Part shown: positions 26,642-35,683 of the stretch, one piece after another
How the letters are laid out: every line of letters begins with the position of its first letter
Position numbering within the stretch: position 1 is the stretch's first letter
From: an uncultured Pelagibacteraceae bacterium
Lineage (GTDB): Bacteria > Pseudomonadota > Alphaproteobacteria > Pelagibacterales > Pelagibacteraceae
DNA: 64,000 nucleotides
Direction of reading: 5' to 3'
Assembly (NCBI GenBank): GCA_902578115.1
Contig: CACHBR010000005.1
Location: forward strand, 1 to 64,000
Program-made: the position numbers and the translations under genes
The notes under the pieces: generated by a model
Seen by the model: only the letters and a program-made list of their open reading frames with translations
Database searches by the model: none
Told to the model about the DNA's origin: nothing

Positions 26642-28486
26642 TTAAACACCCTGTCTTTGTTTAGATTTACCTTGCAGGTGTTCTTTTAAAGCTTTTTCAT
26701 TTTCTTTAGTAGATGGTTTAGTTAAAGTTGGACTTTCCCAAAATGCTGAGCCTTCTAACCATTGATATCCATCAGTTTTGATAGATATTACATAGGTTGT
26801 TTTTGATTTTTTAGCTCGTATAAAAGCTTGTTCAAGTTCACTTATAGAATTTACATTTTCACCAATTGCACCCAAACTTTCAGCATGTTTAGCAAAATCA
26901 ATTTTTTTAATATTCTTTACATTCGAACTTTCAAATAAACAGTTAAATTCCTTACCACCTTTGTAAAGTTGCAATCTGTTAATAACAGCATGGCCTCCAT
27001 TATCGCAAACGACTATAATTAGTTTATGATTTGTCAAAACTGAACTATAAATATCTGAATTGTAGAGTAGGTAAGATCCGTCACCAACAAAAGCTATAAC
27101 TTCTTTTTCTGGATTTGCCATTTTTATTCCTAAGGCACCAGAGATTTCATAGCTCATACAGCTAAAACCCCATTCGGTTTCATGAGTATTTAGCTCTCGA
27201 GGCCTCCAAACTTGCAAAACTTCTCCAACCAATCCACCTGCTGCAGTGACAGCGATATCAGATGGATCTGATTTTCTATAAACTGCACCCGCAACATGTG
27301 CATAAGACGGTAATTTTTGATTTGTTGGACCACTCTCTTTATCAAGGTAATTATTCCAAGAATTAACCGCACTTCTTGATTTTTTATACCAATCATCCGA
27401 TGCTTTCCAACTTCCTAAAGCAACAGTTAAATCTTGAATACAAACTTTCGCATCACCTACAATAGATTGAGCCATATGCTTATTAGCATCAAATCTTGAT
27501 ACATTTATTGAAACTAATTTAAAATTTGGATTTTCAAAATTTGTCCATGAACCAGTTGTGAAATCAGCCAATTTTGTTCCAATAGCAATAGCTAAATCTG
27601 TTTTTTTCATAAAATCATTTGGAGCCTTTCCACCGAACCCACCAATAGCACCTAGAAAGTATGGATCATCTTTTTTCATAGTTGAATATCCCATTACAGT
27701 TTGTGCTGTGGGAATATTATGTTTTTTTGCAAATTGACTTAATTCTTTCATTGCATCAGAATAAAAAATTCCTCCTCCTGAAATAATTATTGGATTTTTT
27801 GATTTTTTTATTAATTCTGCTGCTTGTTTTATTTGATAATCATCAGGTCTAGGTCTTCTTATTGTGTGAATTTTCTCATTAAAAAATTCTTCTGGATAAT
27901 CAAATGTTTCACCCTGCACATCTTGAGATAAAGAAATACACGCAGGTCCACAATCTGCTGGATCTATCATTGTTTGAATAGCTTGTGGAAATGTTTGAAG
28001 TATTTGTTCTGGTCTAGTGATCCTATCAAAGTATCGAGTTACATATTTAAAAGCATCATTTTGTGTAATGTTTGGATTATTAAAATGTTCAACTTGTTGT
28101 AATACGGGATCAGGCATTCTGTTAGCGTAAGTATCTCCTGGTAAAAAAAGCATAGGCAATCGATTACTCATAGCAACCGCTGCAGCTGTAAGCATGTTTG
28201 TTGAACCTGGACCAACAGAGCTTGTTGCAACAAAAATTTGTTTTCTTCTTTTAGCTCTTGAAAAAGCAATACCTGTTAAAGCCATATTCTGTTCATGGTG
28301 GCCTCTCCAAGTAGGAAGTTCTTTTTTATTTTCTTCTAAAGCCTGTCCTAAACAAGCTACATTTCCATGACCAAAAATTCCAAATGCACCTGCAAACAGG
28401 GGTAATTTTTTACCATCAACTAATATTTTCTGTGATATTAGATACTTAACAATAGCATGTGCACAAGTTAGTTGAATTTTTTTCAT
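26642..28486 (-). CDS. iolD: 3D-(3,5/4)-trihydroxycyclohexane-1,2-dione hydrolase
   Basis: IolD is a ThDP-dependent ring-opening enzyme that gives 5-deoxy-glucuronate. The N-terminus contains AGAFGIFGHGNVACLGQAL, specific to IolD, and WRGHHEQNMALTGIAFSRA. FVGDGSYLLYNSDIYSS with a later Asn-Gly-Gly is the ThDP/Mg motif (GDGS...N). The C-terminus has FWESPTLTKPSTKENEKALKEH-type sequence usual for IolD. Length 614 aa is normal. Its start is 58 bp from the divergent aldehyde dehydrogenase. Confidence 0.94.
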   Translation of the reverse strand: MKKIQLTCAHAIVKYLISQKILVDGKKLPLFAGAFGIFGHGNVACLGQALEENKKELPTWRGHHEQNMALTGIAFSRAKRRKQIFVATSSVGPGSTNMLTAAAVAMSNRLPMLFLPGDTYANRMPDPVLQQVEHFNNPNITQNDAFKYVTRYFDRITRPEQILQTFPQAIQTMIDPADCGPACISLSQDVQGETFDYPEEFFNEKIHTIRRPRPDDYQIKQAAELIKKSKNPIIISGGGIFYSDAMKELSQFAKKHNIPTAQTVMGYSTMKKDDPYFLGAIGGFGGKAPNDFMKKTDLAIAIGTKLADFTTGSWTNFENPNFKLVSINVSRFDANKHMAQSIVGDAKVCIQDLTVALGSWKASDDWYKKSRSAVNSWNNYLDKESGPTNQKLPSYAHVAGAVYRKSDPSDIAVTAAGGLVGEVLQVWRPRELNTHETEWGFSCMSYEISGALGIKMANPEKEVIAFVGDGSYLLYNSDIYSSVLTNHKLIIVVCDNGGHAVINRLQLYKGGKEFNCLFESSNVKNIKKIDFAKHAESLGAIGENVNSISELEQAFIRAKKSKTTYVISIKTDGYQWLEGSAFWESPTLTKPSTKENEKALKEHLQGKSKQRQGV

Positions 28487-28544
28487 AAATTAATTAAAGT
28501 GAACCCTAAGAAATATTGTAGTTTTAAGCAATAAAAATTTAAAA
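28487..28544. promoter_or_regulatory. Divergent promoter region between iolD and the aldehyde dehydrogenase
   Basis: 58 bp lie between the two start codons. The sequence is AT-rich with no clear palindrome. Both flanking genes must be driven from here or from promoters inside coding sequence. No -35/-10 pair stands out by eye. Confidence 0.35.
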
Positions 28545-29987
28545 ATGTACTCAAAATTTGGTCAATTCATACACGGTAAATGGCAGCCTTCTGAAAAAAA
28601 TGAAACTTATGATGTTATAAATCCAGCTACAGAAGACGTGATTGGAAAAGCATCAAAAGCTACAAAAGCAGATGTTACAAAAGCATTAAAATCAGCTGAA
28701 GAAGGTTTTAAGGTTTGGAAGAAAACTCCGCCATGGCAGAGATCTTATAAAATTAGAAAAATTGCAGACCTCATGCGAGAAAGGAAAAAAGATCTTGCAA
28801 AATGGTTAGCTCTTGAGGTTGGAAAACCATTAGTTGAAGGTGAAGGCGAAGTAGGGGGTGGAGCAGATATATTTGAATGGAATTCGGAAGAAACTAAAAG
28901 AATATTCGGACAAACCGTTGAAAGTAGATTTGAAAATACCAGAGTACAGGTCAATTATCAACCAGTGGGGGTTGTTGCCGCATTAATCCCATGGAACTTT
29001 CCAATTATTTTAGCTTCTCGAAAAATTTCAACAGCATTAGCTGCGGGCTGTTCTGTTATTGTAAAACCTGATGTAATAACCCCTGGATCTGTTATGGAGT
29101 TAATGAATATAATTAATGATGCTGGAGTTCCTCCAGGTGTTGTTAATCTTTTATCTGGAGATCCAGAAGAGGTGTCTAATGAGTTAATTTCATCAAATAT
29201 TATTAAAAAGGTTTCAATCACAGGATCTACTAGAGTAGGAAAATTAATATTAAAAAAAGCAGCTGATAAAGTTCAAAGAGTTACAATGGAACTTAGTGGT
29301 CATGCTCCTTTTATTGTGTTCGAAGACTCAAATATCGAAAAAGTTACTGATATGGCGATTACATCAAAATATAGAAATAATGGACAGGTTTGTATTTCAC
29401 CAAGTAGATTTTATATACATGAAAGTAAAAAAAACGAATTTGCAAAAACTTTTATTGAAAAAACAAAAAAACTTAAATTAGGTGACGGAATGAAAGAAGG
29501 TGTTCATCTTGGACCTATTACAACTAAAAAAAGATTAGAAGAAATTGAAAAATTAGTTGAAAAGACCAAAAAAGAAGGCGGCAAAGTACTATACGGTGGT
29601 AAAAGGCCATCTGGTTTTAATAAAGGATATTTTTATGAGCCAACTATAATTGATGGCATTAAAGATAATTTTACAGTAATGACAGAAGAGCCTTTTGGGC
29701 CAATAACAGCTATTACTACTTTTAAAGATTTCGATGAAGTTATTAAAAGAGCAAACAATCATGATTGTGGTCTAGCTGGATATATTTGTACAAATTCAAT
29801 GGAAAAAGCATTTAAAGCTTCAGAACAATTAGAAACAGGTGTCGTTGCAGTTAATACTCCAGTAGTAGCAACTGCAGAAACGCCATTCGGTGGTATCAAG
29901 CAAACCGGGTACGGTCGAGAAGGCGGTTCAGTTGGGATAAAAGATTATTTAAATATTAAATATACTCATCTAGGCTTATCTGGTTAG
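28545..29987 (+). CDS. NAD(P)-dependent aldehyde dehydrogenase, GabD/AldA-like
   Basis: 480-aa aldehyde dehydrogenase. The general base Glu249 lies in VTMELSGHAPFIV and the catalytic nucleophile Cys283 in NNGQVCISPSRF. PWNFPI and VSITGSTRVGK are the coenzyme-binding segments. The sequence around the Glu and Cys is of the succinate-semialdehyde/glycolaldehyde type, not the CoA-acylating methylmalonate-semialdehyde type (IolA), which lacks this Glu. Between iolD and an HpaI aldolase, it could oxidise the semialdehyde released by the aldolase, but the substrate cannot be read from sequence. Confidence 0.88.
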   Translation: MYSKFGQFIHGKWQPSEKNETYDVINPATEDVIGKASKATKADVTKALKSAEEGFKVWKKTPPWQRSYKIRKIADLMRERKKDLAKWLALEVGKPLVEGEGEVGGGADIFEWNSEETKRIFGQTVESRFENTRVQVNYQPVGVVAALIPWNFPIILASRKISTALAAGCSVIVKPDVITPGSVMELMNIINDAGVPPGVVNLLSGDPEEVSNELISSNIIKKVSITGSTRVGKLILKKAADKVQRVTMELSGHAPFIVFEDSNIEKVTDMAITSKYRNNGQVCISPSRFYIHESKKNEFAKTFIEKTKKLKLGDGMKEGVHLGPITTKKRLEEIEKLVEKTKKEGGKVLYGGKRPSGFNKGYFYEPTIIDGIKDNFTVMTEEPFGPITAITTFKDFDEVIKRANNHDCGLAGYICTNSMEKAFKASEQLETGVVAVNTPVVATAETPFGGIKQTGYGREGGSVGIKDYLNIKYTHLGLSG

Positions 29988-29990
29988 TTA

Positions 29991-30779
29991 ATGAGAAAAA
30001 ATAAGCTTAAAAAAATTTTTTCTGAGGGTAAAGCTGTAATAAACGGTTGGCTTCAAATACCAAATTCATTTTCTGCTGAAATGATGGCAAATCAAGGATG
30101 GGATTCTTTAACCATTGATATGCAACATGGTGTTGTAGATTACCCAAATGCATTACAAATGCTTCAAGCAATTTCAACAACTGACGTAGTTCCAATGGCA
30201 AGAGTAAATTGGAATGAGCCTGGACAAATTATGAAAATACTAGATGCAGGATCTTATGGAGTTATATGTCCAATGGTAAGCAATAGAAAAGAAGCTGAAA
30301 ATTTTGTTAAAGCCTGCCTATATCCACCAAAAGGTTACAGAAGCTTTGGGCCAATAAGAGGTCTTTTGTATGGTGGCGCAGATTACGGTAAGTATGCAAA
30401 TGATGAGTTATTAAAATTTGCTATGATTGAGACTAAAGAAGCATTAGAAAACTTGGATTCTATAATGACCACGCCTGGTCTTAATGGAATCTATATTGGA
30501 CCCGCTGATCTAAGCTTAGCTATTGGTGAAGAACCAAGTTTTGACAAACCAGAGGGTGACAAGGTTTATGATACAATTATGAAAATACTAGAACATGCAA
30601 AAAAAAATAATATAATTGCGGGAATTCACAATATGAAGGCTGAATACGCCCAGAAGATGATAGATAAAGGTTTCCAATTAGTAACAGTTGGCTCTGACCA
30701 GAGGTTTATGTCTGGTGGCGCAAAAGAAGCTGTAAGTAAATTTAAAAAAATAGATAAAAAGGAAGCCAAGGGATATTAA
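29991..30779 (+). CDS. HpcH/HpaI-family class II aldolase
   Basis: TIM-barrel metal-dependent aldolase of the HpcH/HpaI family, which splits 2-keto-3-hydroxy(deoxy) acids to pyruvate or related products plus an aldehyde. Visible are WDSLTIDMQHGVVDYPNA, PMARVNW with the substrate-binding Arg, MIETKEALENLD with a metal-binding Glu and GIYIGPADLSLAIG with a metal-binding Asp. Length 262 aa is typical. It follows the aldehyde dehydrogenase by 3 bp, which suggests a two-step aldolase/dehydrogenase pair. Known members include HpaI, GarL and YfaU; the exact substrate is unknown. Confidence 0.88.
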   Translation: MRKNKLKKIFSEGKAVINGWLQIPNSFSAEMMANQGWDSLTIDMQHGVVDYPNALQMLQAISTTDVVPMARVNWNEPGQIMKILDAGSYGVICPMVSNRKEAENFVKACLYPPKGYRSFGPIRGLLYGGADYGKYANDELLKFAMIETKEALENLDSIMTTPGLNGIYIGPADLSLAIGEEPSFDKPEGDKVYDTIMKILEHAKKNNIIAGIHNMKAEYAQKMIDKGFQLVTVGSDQRFMSGGAKEAVSKFKKIDKKEAKGY

Positions 30780-30784
30780 TTTCA

Positions 30785-32920
30785 ATGCAGAATAATATTG
30801 CTGTTTTGTTACCTTACAAAGATCAATTCATAAAGGATAATGCTGGGTCAGCTTCAATTTGGGTTAAAGATTTTTCTAAGGAGAGCAAGCTTAAAAAAAA
30901 TACAACCATATTTGGCTTTACATCAAATGTAAGTAAAACCTTTGATAATTTTAAATATGTTAATTTAAAATTTTCAAATTTTGGAGTTCAAAGCAAAAAT
31001 CTAAAATATGTTAATAAATTTATCGATGTATTAAAAAGAAAAAAATTTTCTCTTATCGAAATACACAATAGACCTTCTTACATTCTTCATATCGAAAAGT
31101 ATTTACCTAATCGAAAGTATATATTAGTAATTCACAACAATCCTCAAACACTACGAGGTGCAGTGACACCAAAAGAGAGAAAACATCTTATAAAATTGTG
31201 TAGCAAAATTACATTTGTTAGTAATTGGGTAAAAGAAAAATTCTTTGAAGGTTTAGATATTAAAAATCATGAAAAAACACAAGTTTTATATCCAGCTATA
31301 AACAAAATTACCAAAATGCCAAAAAAAGAAAAAATTATTACTTTTGTTGGTAAATTAAATCACTCAAAAGGTTATGATACCTTTGGTCGTGCAATTATTA
31401 GAATATTAAAAAAATATAAAGATTGGAAAAGTATTGTGATTGGAGATGAACCTAGAGAGAAGTATAATTTTAAGCACAATAGATTAATTCATTTAGGATG
31501 GATTACTCATGATGAAACTTTACAGATTTACAAAAAATCAAGTATTTCTGTTGTTCCTTCACATTGGGAAGAACCATTTGGGCGTACATCGTTAGAAGCA
31601 GCATCTAGGGGTTGTGCTACAATCCTTTCGAAAAAAGGTGGTCTTCCAGAGACTATTCCTTACGGTTTGTATCTAAATAAAATCAATCAAAATGAAATAT
31701 ATAAAAAAATAAAACAATTAATTGTAAATAAGAAATTTAGAGAGGATTTACAAAAAAAATCAATTAATTATGTATTCCATGATATAAAAAAAAATACAAA
31801 AATATTTGATGAATTACGTGAGGAAATAATTAATGAAAAAAATATATTTATAAATCGAAATCTATCAAATTTAAAAATATTAAATATTTCAAATTTTGGT
31901 AATCGTCAGTTTAATAGATTATATTATATTTCAATCGCAAAAAAATTAGCTAATGGTTTTATAAGAAATGGTCACGATGTAATTAATTTGAGTGATAGGG
32001 ACGTTGGAAAATTCAATAAATCATTAAGAGACTTTAAGGGAACAAGTTATCTAAATACAATGATATATGAAACAGCAAAAAATTATAAACCTGATTTGAT
32101 TTTATTGGGCCATTCCTATGATATTGAGAGTGATACACTAGAAAAAATTAAAGATTTAAGTAAAAAAACAGTCATATCACAATGGTTTGAGGATCATCTC
32201 GCTGATACAGGCCCTGATTTTGCTTCTAACAGAAAAAAATTACTTAAATATGATAATTTTGTTACTTCAAACTTTATCACAACACATCCGTCTACATTGG
32301 ATTTTTTGAGAAAGAAAAATAACTTTCATTATCTTCCAATTCCAGTAGACAAAAATATTGAAAAATTAAAGATTTATGAAAACAATAATCAAATAAATGA
32401 TGTTTTTTTCTCAATGAGTCATGGGGTCAACAGAGGTAAATTAAAAAGAGATAAACAGGATGAAAGACATAATTTTATTACTGACCTAATTACGGAATGT
32501 CCTAATATAATTTTTGACATATATGGATATAATAATAGAGAACCTGTATGGGCTGAAGATTTTTATAAAGTTATAGTAAACTCTAAAATGGCTTTAAACT
32601 TAACAAGAGGTAAACCTCTTAAATATTTAACGAGTAATAGAATTGCCTCTTTAATAGGAAACGGTTTATTAACATTTATTGATAAAAGAACACAATTAAG
32701 TAATTTTTTTAACGGAAATGAAGTTATTTTTTATTCAGGTTTAGAAGATTTAGCAAATAAAATAAACTTTTATAAATCGAATGACAAAAAAAGAATTAAT
32801 GTTGCCAAAAAAGGCAGAAGAAAATATTTTGATCTTTTTGAATGTCAAAAAGTAGCTAATTACATTATTTCGAAATCATTCAATAGAGAAATTTCAAAAA
32901 AATTAAAATGGATGGATTAA
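30785..32920 (+). CDS. Two-domain glycosyltransferase (GT4 plus CgeB/DUF3880-like)
   Basis: A 711-aa protein with two glycosyltransferase-like halves. The N-terminal half (about 1-350) is GT4-type: VGKLNHSKGYDTFGRAI, then HWEEPFGRTSLEAASRGC with the nucleotide-sugar-binding E-x7-E motif. The C-terminal half (about 365-700) resembles the CgeB/DUF3880 group, ending with SNRIASLIGNGLLTFIDK and a GLEDLANKINFY segment. It probably adds two sugars in a surface glycan. It begins 5 bp after the aldolase although it belongs functionally to the glycan genes downstream, so the two functional blocks may share a transcript. Confidence 0.82.
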   Translation: MQNNIAVLLPYKDQFIKDNAGSASIWVKDFSKESKLKKNTTIFGFTSNVSKTFDNFKYVNLKFSNFGVQSKNLKYVNKFIDVLKRKKFSLIEIHNRPSYILHIEKYLPNRKYILVIHNNPQTLRGAVTPKERKHLIKLCSKITFVSNWVKEKFFEGLDIKNHEKTQVLYPAINKITKMPKKEKIITFVGKLNHSKGYDTFGRAIIRILKKYKDWKSIVIGDEPREKYNFKHNRLIHLGWITHDETLQIYKKSSISVVPSHWEEPFGRTSLEAASRGCATILSKKGGLPETIPYGLYLNKINQNEIYKKIKQLIVNKKFREDLQKKSINYVFHDIKKNTKIFDELREEIINEKNIFINRNLSNLKILNISNFGNRQFNRLYYISIAKKLANGFIRNGHDVINLSDRDVGKFNKSLRDFKGTSYLNTMIYETAKNYKPDLILLGHSYDIESDTLEKIKDLSKKTVISQWFEDHLADTGPDFASNRKKLLKYDNFVTSNFITTHPSTLDFLRKKNNFHYLPIPVDKNIEKLKIYENNNQINDVFFSMSHGVNRGKLKRDKQDERHNFITDLITECPNIIFDIYGYNNREPVWAEDFYKVIVNSKMALNLTRGKPLKYLTSNRIASLIGNGLLTFIDKRTQLSNFFNGNEVIFYSGLEDLANKINFYKSNDKKRINVAKKGRRKYFDLFECQKVANYIISKSFNREISKKLKWMD

Positions 32921-33379
32921 TTGAAAATTAAAAAAATTCAATCTAAGATTAAAAATTTAAAATTCGGAAAGAACTGTACTGTTATAGAGCCATCAAATAT
33001 TTATGGTTCTAAATTTGGTAAAAATGTTTTTATTGGACCTTTTGTCGAAATACAAAAAAACTCTTATATTGGTGATAATACACGAGTACAAAGTCATTCA
33101 TTTATATGCGAGAAAGTAAAAATTGGAAAGAATTGTTTTATAGGCCATGGAACTATGTTTACAAATGATGATTTTAAAAAAGGTAAAATAAATAGAAACT
33201 CAAAATATTATAAAAAAACAGTAATTGCTGATGGTGTGCTAATTGGATCCAATTCAACAATTTTACCAGTTCATATCTGTAGGGGATCTGTCATTGGGGC
33301 TGGATCAGTAGTTACTAAAAATATTAAAAAAAAAGGTATCTATGCCGGTAACCCAGCAAAATATTTGAGGAAAATTTAA
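32921..33379 (+). CDS. Hexapeptide-repeat (left-handed beta-helix) acyltransferase
   Basis: 152-aa acyltransferase of the WlbB/WbpD/FdtC kind, made of hexapeptide repeats such as VFIGPFVEIQK, YIGDNTRVQS, VKIGKNCFIG and VLIGSNSTIL. GHGTMFTNDDF carries a catalytic-type His, and GAGSVVTKNI...GNPAKYLRK is the usual end. A TTG start at 32921 directly abuts the stop of the glycosyltransferase in the same frame, and no ATG gives a full-length protein. With the adjacent DegT aminotransferase it fits synthesis of an N-acylated amino sugar. Confidence 0.88.
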   Translation: MKIKKIQSKIKNLKFGKNCTVIEPSNIYGSKFGKNVFIGPFVEIQKNSYIGDNTRVQSHSFICEKVKIGKNCFIGHGTMFTNDDFKKGKINRNSKYYKKTVIADGVLIGSNSTILPVHICRGSVIGAGSVVTKNIKKKGIYAGNPAKYLRKI

Positions 33380-33381
33380 TT

Positions 33382-34509
33382 ATGAAGTTTACTGATGTTA
33401 ATCCATTTTCTAAAAATGAACAATCAAAGATTAACAAATCTCTTTTATCAACTGTTAAAAAAGGAGACTTTATACTTGGAAAAAATGTAGAAAAATTTGA
33501 AAAAAAATTTTCTAAATTAGCTAATGTAAAATATTCAATTGGTTGTGCAACAGGTACAGATGCTTTAATTTTGTCTATTAAAGCTTTAGGACTTAAAAAA
33601 AAACATGAGGTAATAATTCCTGGCATGTCATATATATCAACGGGTCTAAGTTTGGCATTAAATAAAACTAAAATTTGTTTTGCTGATATTGATCCTCACA
33701 CAGGATTGATATCTTTAGAGTCTATAAAAAATAAAATTAATAAAAATACTAAAGCTATTATTCCAGTGAATTTATATGGTCAAAAGGTCGATATTAAAAA
33801 ATTAAGATCAATTGTAGGTAAAAGAGTTTTTATTATAGAAGATAGTGCTCAATCTCATTTTGCATTTAGTTGTTACAATTGTGGAAGAGCAGATGAAGAA
33901 ACCTGTTGTAAAAAAGAACTCAATCATTCTTACGCTGATTTATCTTGTTACAGTTTTTATCCATCAAAAAACCTTGGTGCTTATGGGGATGGTGGATTGA
34001 TAACTACTAATAATATGAATTTTTACCGTAAATTAAAAATATTAAGAAATTTGGGAACTATCAAAAAAAATGTTCATGAATATGAAGGCTTAAACAGTAG
34101 ATTGGACACCATACAAGCATCTATTCTTTTTGAAAAAGTAAATCATACAAAAAAACATAATGATTACAGAAGAAAAATTTCAAAGTATTATGATGATGAA
34201 CTGCAATTTATTAGCGAGGTAAAAACTACAGAAACTAAACCGGGATCATCTAGGCATTTATACGTTATAAGAGTTAAAAATAGAGACAGGCTTTTAAAGT
34301 ATTTGCAAAAAAATGGTATAAGTTCTCAATTACATTATCCTTATAGTCTTAATAGAGCAGGGGCATTAAGGGGTAGTGTAAAAAAAGAGAGTCTCCCAAT
34401 ATCTGAGAAATGGTCTAAAGAATGCTTAAGTCTCCCTGTTTATCCATATATGAAGTTAAGTGATGCTAAAAAAGTAGTTAAGACTATAAAAAAATATTTC
34501 AATTATTAA
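33382..34509 (+). CDS. DegT/DnrJ/EryC1 sugar aminotransferase with a Cys-rich insert
   Basis: PLP-dependent aminotransferase that converts a nucleotide-linked keto sugar to an amino sugar. Present are GCATGTDALILSIKALGL (phosphate/PLP region), IPVNLYGQKVD, IIEDSAQSHF with the PLP-binding Asp, and SFYPSKNLGAYGDGG with the Schiff-base Lys196. Between the Asp and the Lys there is an insert with C164, C167, C175 and C176 (CYNCGRADEETCCKKELNH), where most relatives have a short Gly/Ala-rich loop. Length 375 aa is otherwise normal. It lies 2 bp after the acyltransferase. Confidence 0.9.
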   Translation: MKFTDVNPFSKNEQSKINKSLLSTVKKGDFILGKNVEKFEKKFSKLANVKYSIGCATGTDALILSIKALGLKKKHEVIIPGMSYISTGLSLALNKTKICFADIDPHTGLISLESIKNKINKNTKAIIPVNLYGQKVDIKKLRSIVGKRVFIIEDSAQSHFAFSCYNCGRADEETCCKKELNHSYADLSCYSFYPSKNLGAYGDGGLITTNNMNFYRKLKILRNLGTIKKNVHEYEGLNSRLDTIQASILFEKVNHTKKHNDYRRKISKYYDDELQFISEVKTTETKPGSSRHLYVIRVKNRDRLLKYLQKNGISSQLHYPYSLNRAGALRGSVKKESLPISEKWSKECLSLPVYPYMKLSDAKKVVKTIKKYFNY

Positions 34510-34782
34510 ATGAGCCCAAGCTCACATAATGTTTATTTAATTATTTCAAAAAAGAAGGGTTTTTATAAAACTTATGTTGGATATGCAAAAAACATTAAAA
34601 ATAGATTAAACCAGCATAATTCAAATAAAGGCGCAAAAAGTACAAAAGGAAGATATTGGAAATTAATTTATAAGAAAAATTTTAAAGATAAAAGTAAGGC
34701 TTTAAAATATGAATACTTATTAAAAAAAAATAGAAAATTAAGGAACGATATAAAATTAAAATTTATAAAAAATTATGGATAA
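34510..34782 (+). CDS. GIY-YIG nuclease-domain protein
   Basis: A 90-aa single-domain protein of the GIY-YIG superfamily (YhbQ/UPF0213-like). The motif appears as VYLIIS ... TYVGYAKNIKNRLNQHNSNKGAKSTKGR, with the conserved Arg in NIKNRLNQH, and a Glu in ALKYEYLLKK at the expected place. These small proteins are found across bacteria, mostly without a known role. It starts right after the aminotransferase stop and overlaps the GT11 gene by 8 bp, so it is embedded in a glycan operon. It may be a passenger, or a mobility remnant. Confidence 0.85.
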   Translation: MSPSSHNVYLIISKKKGFYKTYVGYAKNIKNRLNQHNSNKGAKSTKGRYWKLIYKKNFKDKSKALKYEYLLKKNRKLRNDIKLKFIKNYG

Positions 34783-35683
34783 GAAAATTATTGTGAAAGT
34801 AGCTGCTGGATTAGGTAATCAAATGTTTATGTATGCTAACGCATTTTCTTTAGCTAAAAGGTTTGGTTATAAGTTATTTATTGATAATACATCAGGTTTT
34901 TTTCAAGCTAAAAACAGAACTTTTGGCAGAGCTTTTGGATTAAATTCTTTTAATTTAACAGGGGATTTAGCAGATAAATCTAATAAATACGATAATTATA
35001 TAACTCATAATTATAAAAAAATAATTAAAACTCTAAATAGATTTCAAAAAAACAAAGCTTTTTTGACGGATCCTAAAGGTTCAAATAAGAAAACTTATTA
35101 CGAAAAAATTGACTATCCTTTATCTGATACAGTTTATCTTGAGGGATATTTTGAATCCGAAAAGTATTTTTTTGATCTCAAGACTGAATTAATTGAAGAA
35201 TTCAAAATAAAAAACTCTTATATTGACAATAAAAATAAATTTATTAATTTATTAAGTGAAAGCAATTCAGTTTCAATCCATGTACGTAGAGATAGATTTG
35301 TTGAACCAAGTTACTTCAACGATAGAGGAAGAGAGCCAAAAAAGGATATGAGATTAGAAGATATTATTAATTATATTAATAGAGCTGTCTCATATTTTGA
35401 AAATAAAATTGATAATCCAAAATTCTTTATTTGGTCTAATAATTTTTCTGATCTAGATAAAATATTCGATAGAAATAAGTTTATTTTTGTTCAGAATAAT
35501 GACTATATAAACGATTTCTATTTATTCAGTTTCGCAAAACATTTTATTGTAAGCCCATCATCATTTCATTGGTGGGGTGCGTGGTTGAACCAAAATCCTA
35601 ATAAAATATGTGTTAGACCTTCTGATAATTTAAATCCTTCAAATAATAAAGATTTCTGGCCAGAATCCTGGTCTATAATTTAA
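34775..35683 (+). CDS. Glycosyltransferase family 11 (alpha-1,2-fucosyltransferase-like)
   Basis: GT11 enzymes move fucose from GDP-fucose to a galactose-like acceptor. The N-terminus KVAAGLGNQMFMYANAFSLA matches the family's GGLGNQLFQYA motif. SIHVRRDRF is the HxRRxD nucleotide-binding motif at about residue 167, and SPSSFHWWGAWL is the family C-terminal motif. Length 302 aa is normal. It is the last forward gene of the glycan island and runs into the convergent integrase, overlapping its 3' end by 11 bp. Confidence 0.92.
   Translation: MDKKIIVKVAAGLGNQMFMYANAFSLAKRFGYKLFIDNTSGFFQAKNRTFGRAFGLNSFNLTGDLADKSNKYDNYITHNYKKIIKTLNRFQKNKAFLTDPKGSNKKTYYEKIDYPLSDTVYLEGYFESEKYFFDLKTELIEEFKIKNSYIDNKNKFINLLSESNSVSIHVRRDRFVEPSYFNDRGREPKKDMRLEDIINYINRAVSYFENKIDNPKFFIWSNNFSDLDKIFDRNKFIFVQNNDYINDFYLFSFAKHFIVSPSSFHWWGAWLNQNPNKICVRPSDNLNPSNNKDFWPESWSII

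Noticed and set aside
28545-29987. Calling the aldehyde dehydrogenase IolA (methylmalonate-semialdehyde dehydrogenase)
   Set aside because: The general-base Glu (MELSGHAP) is present, which the CoA-acylating IolA/MmsA enzymes lack.
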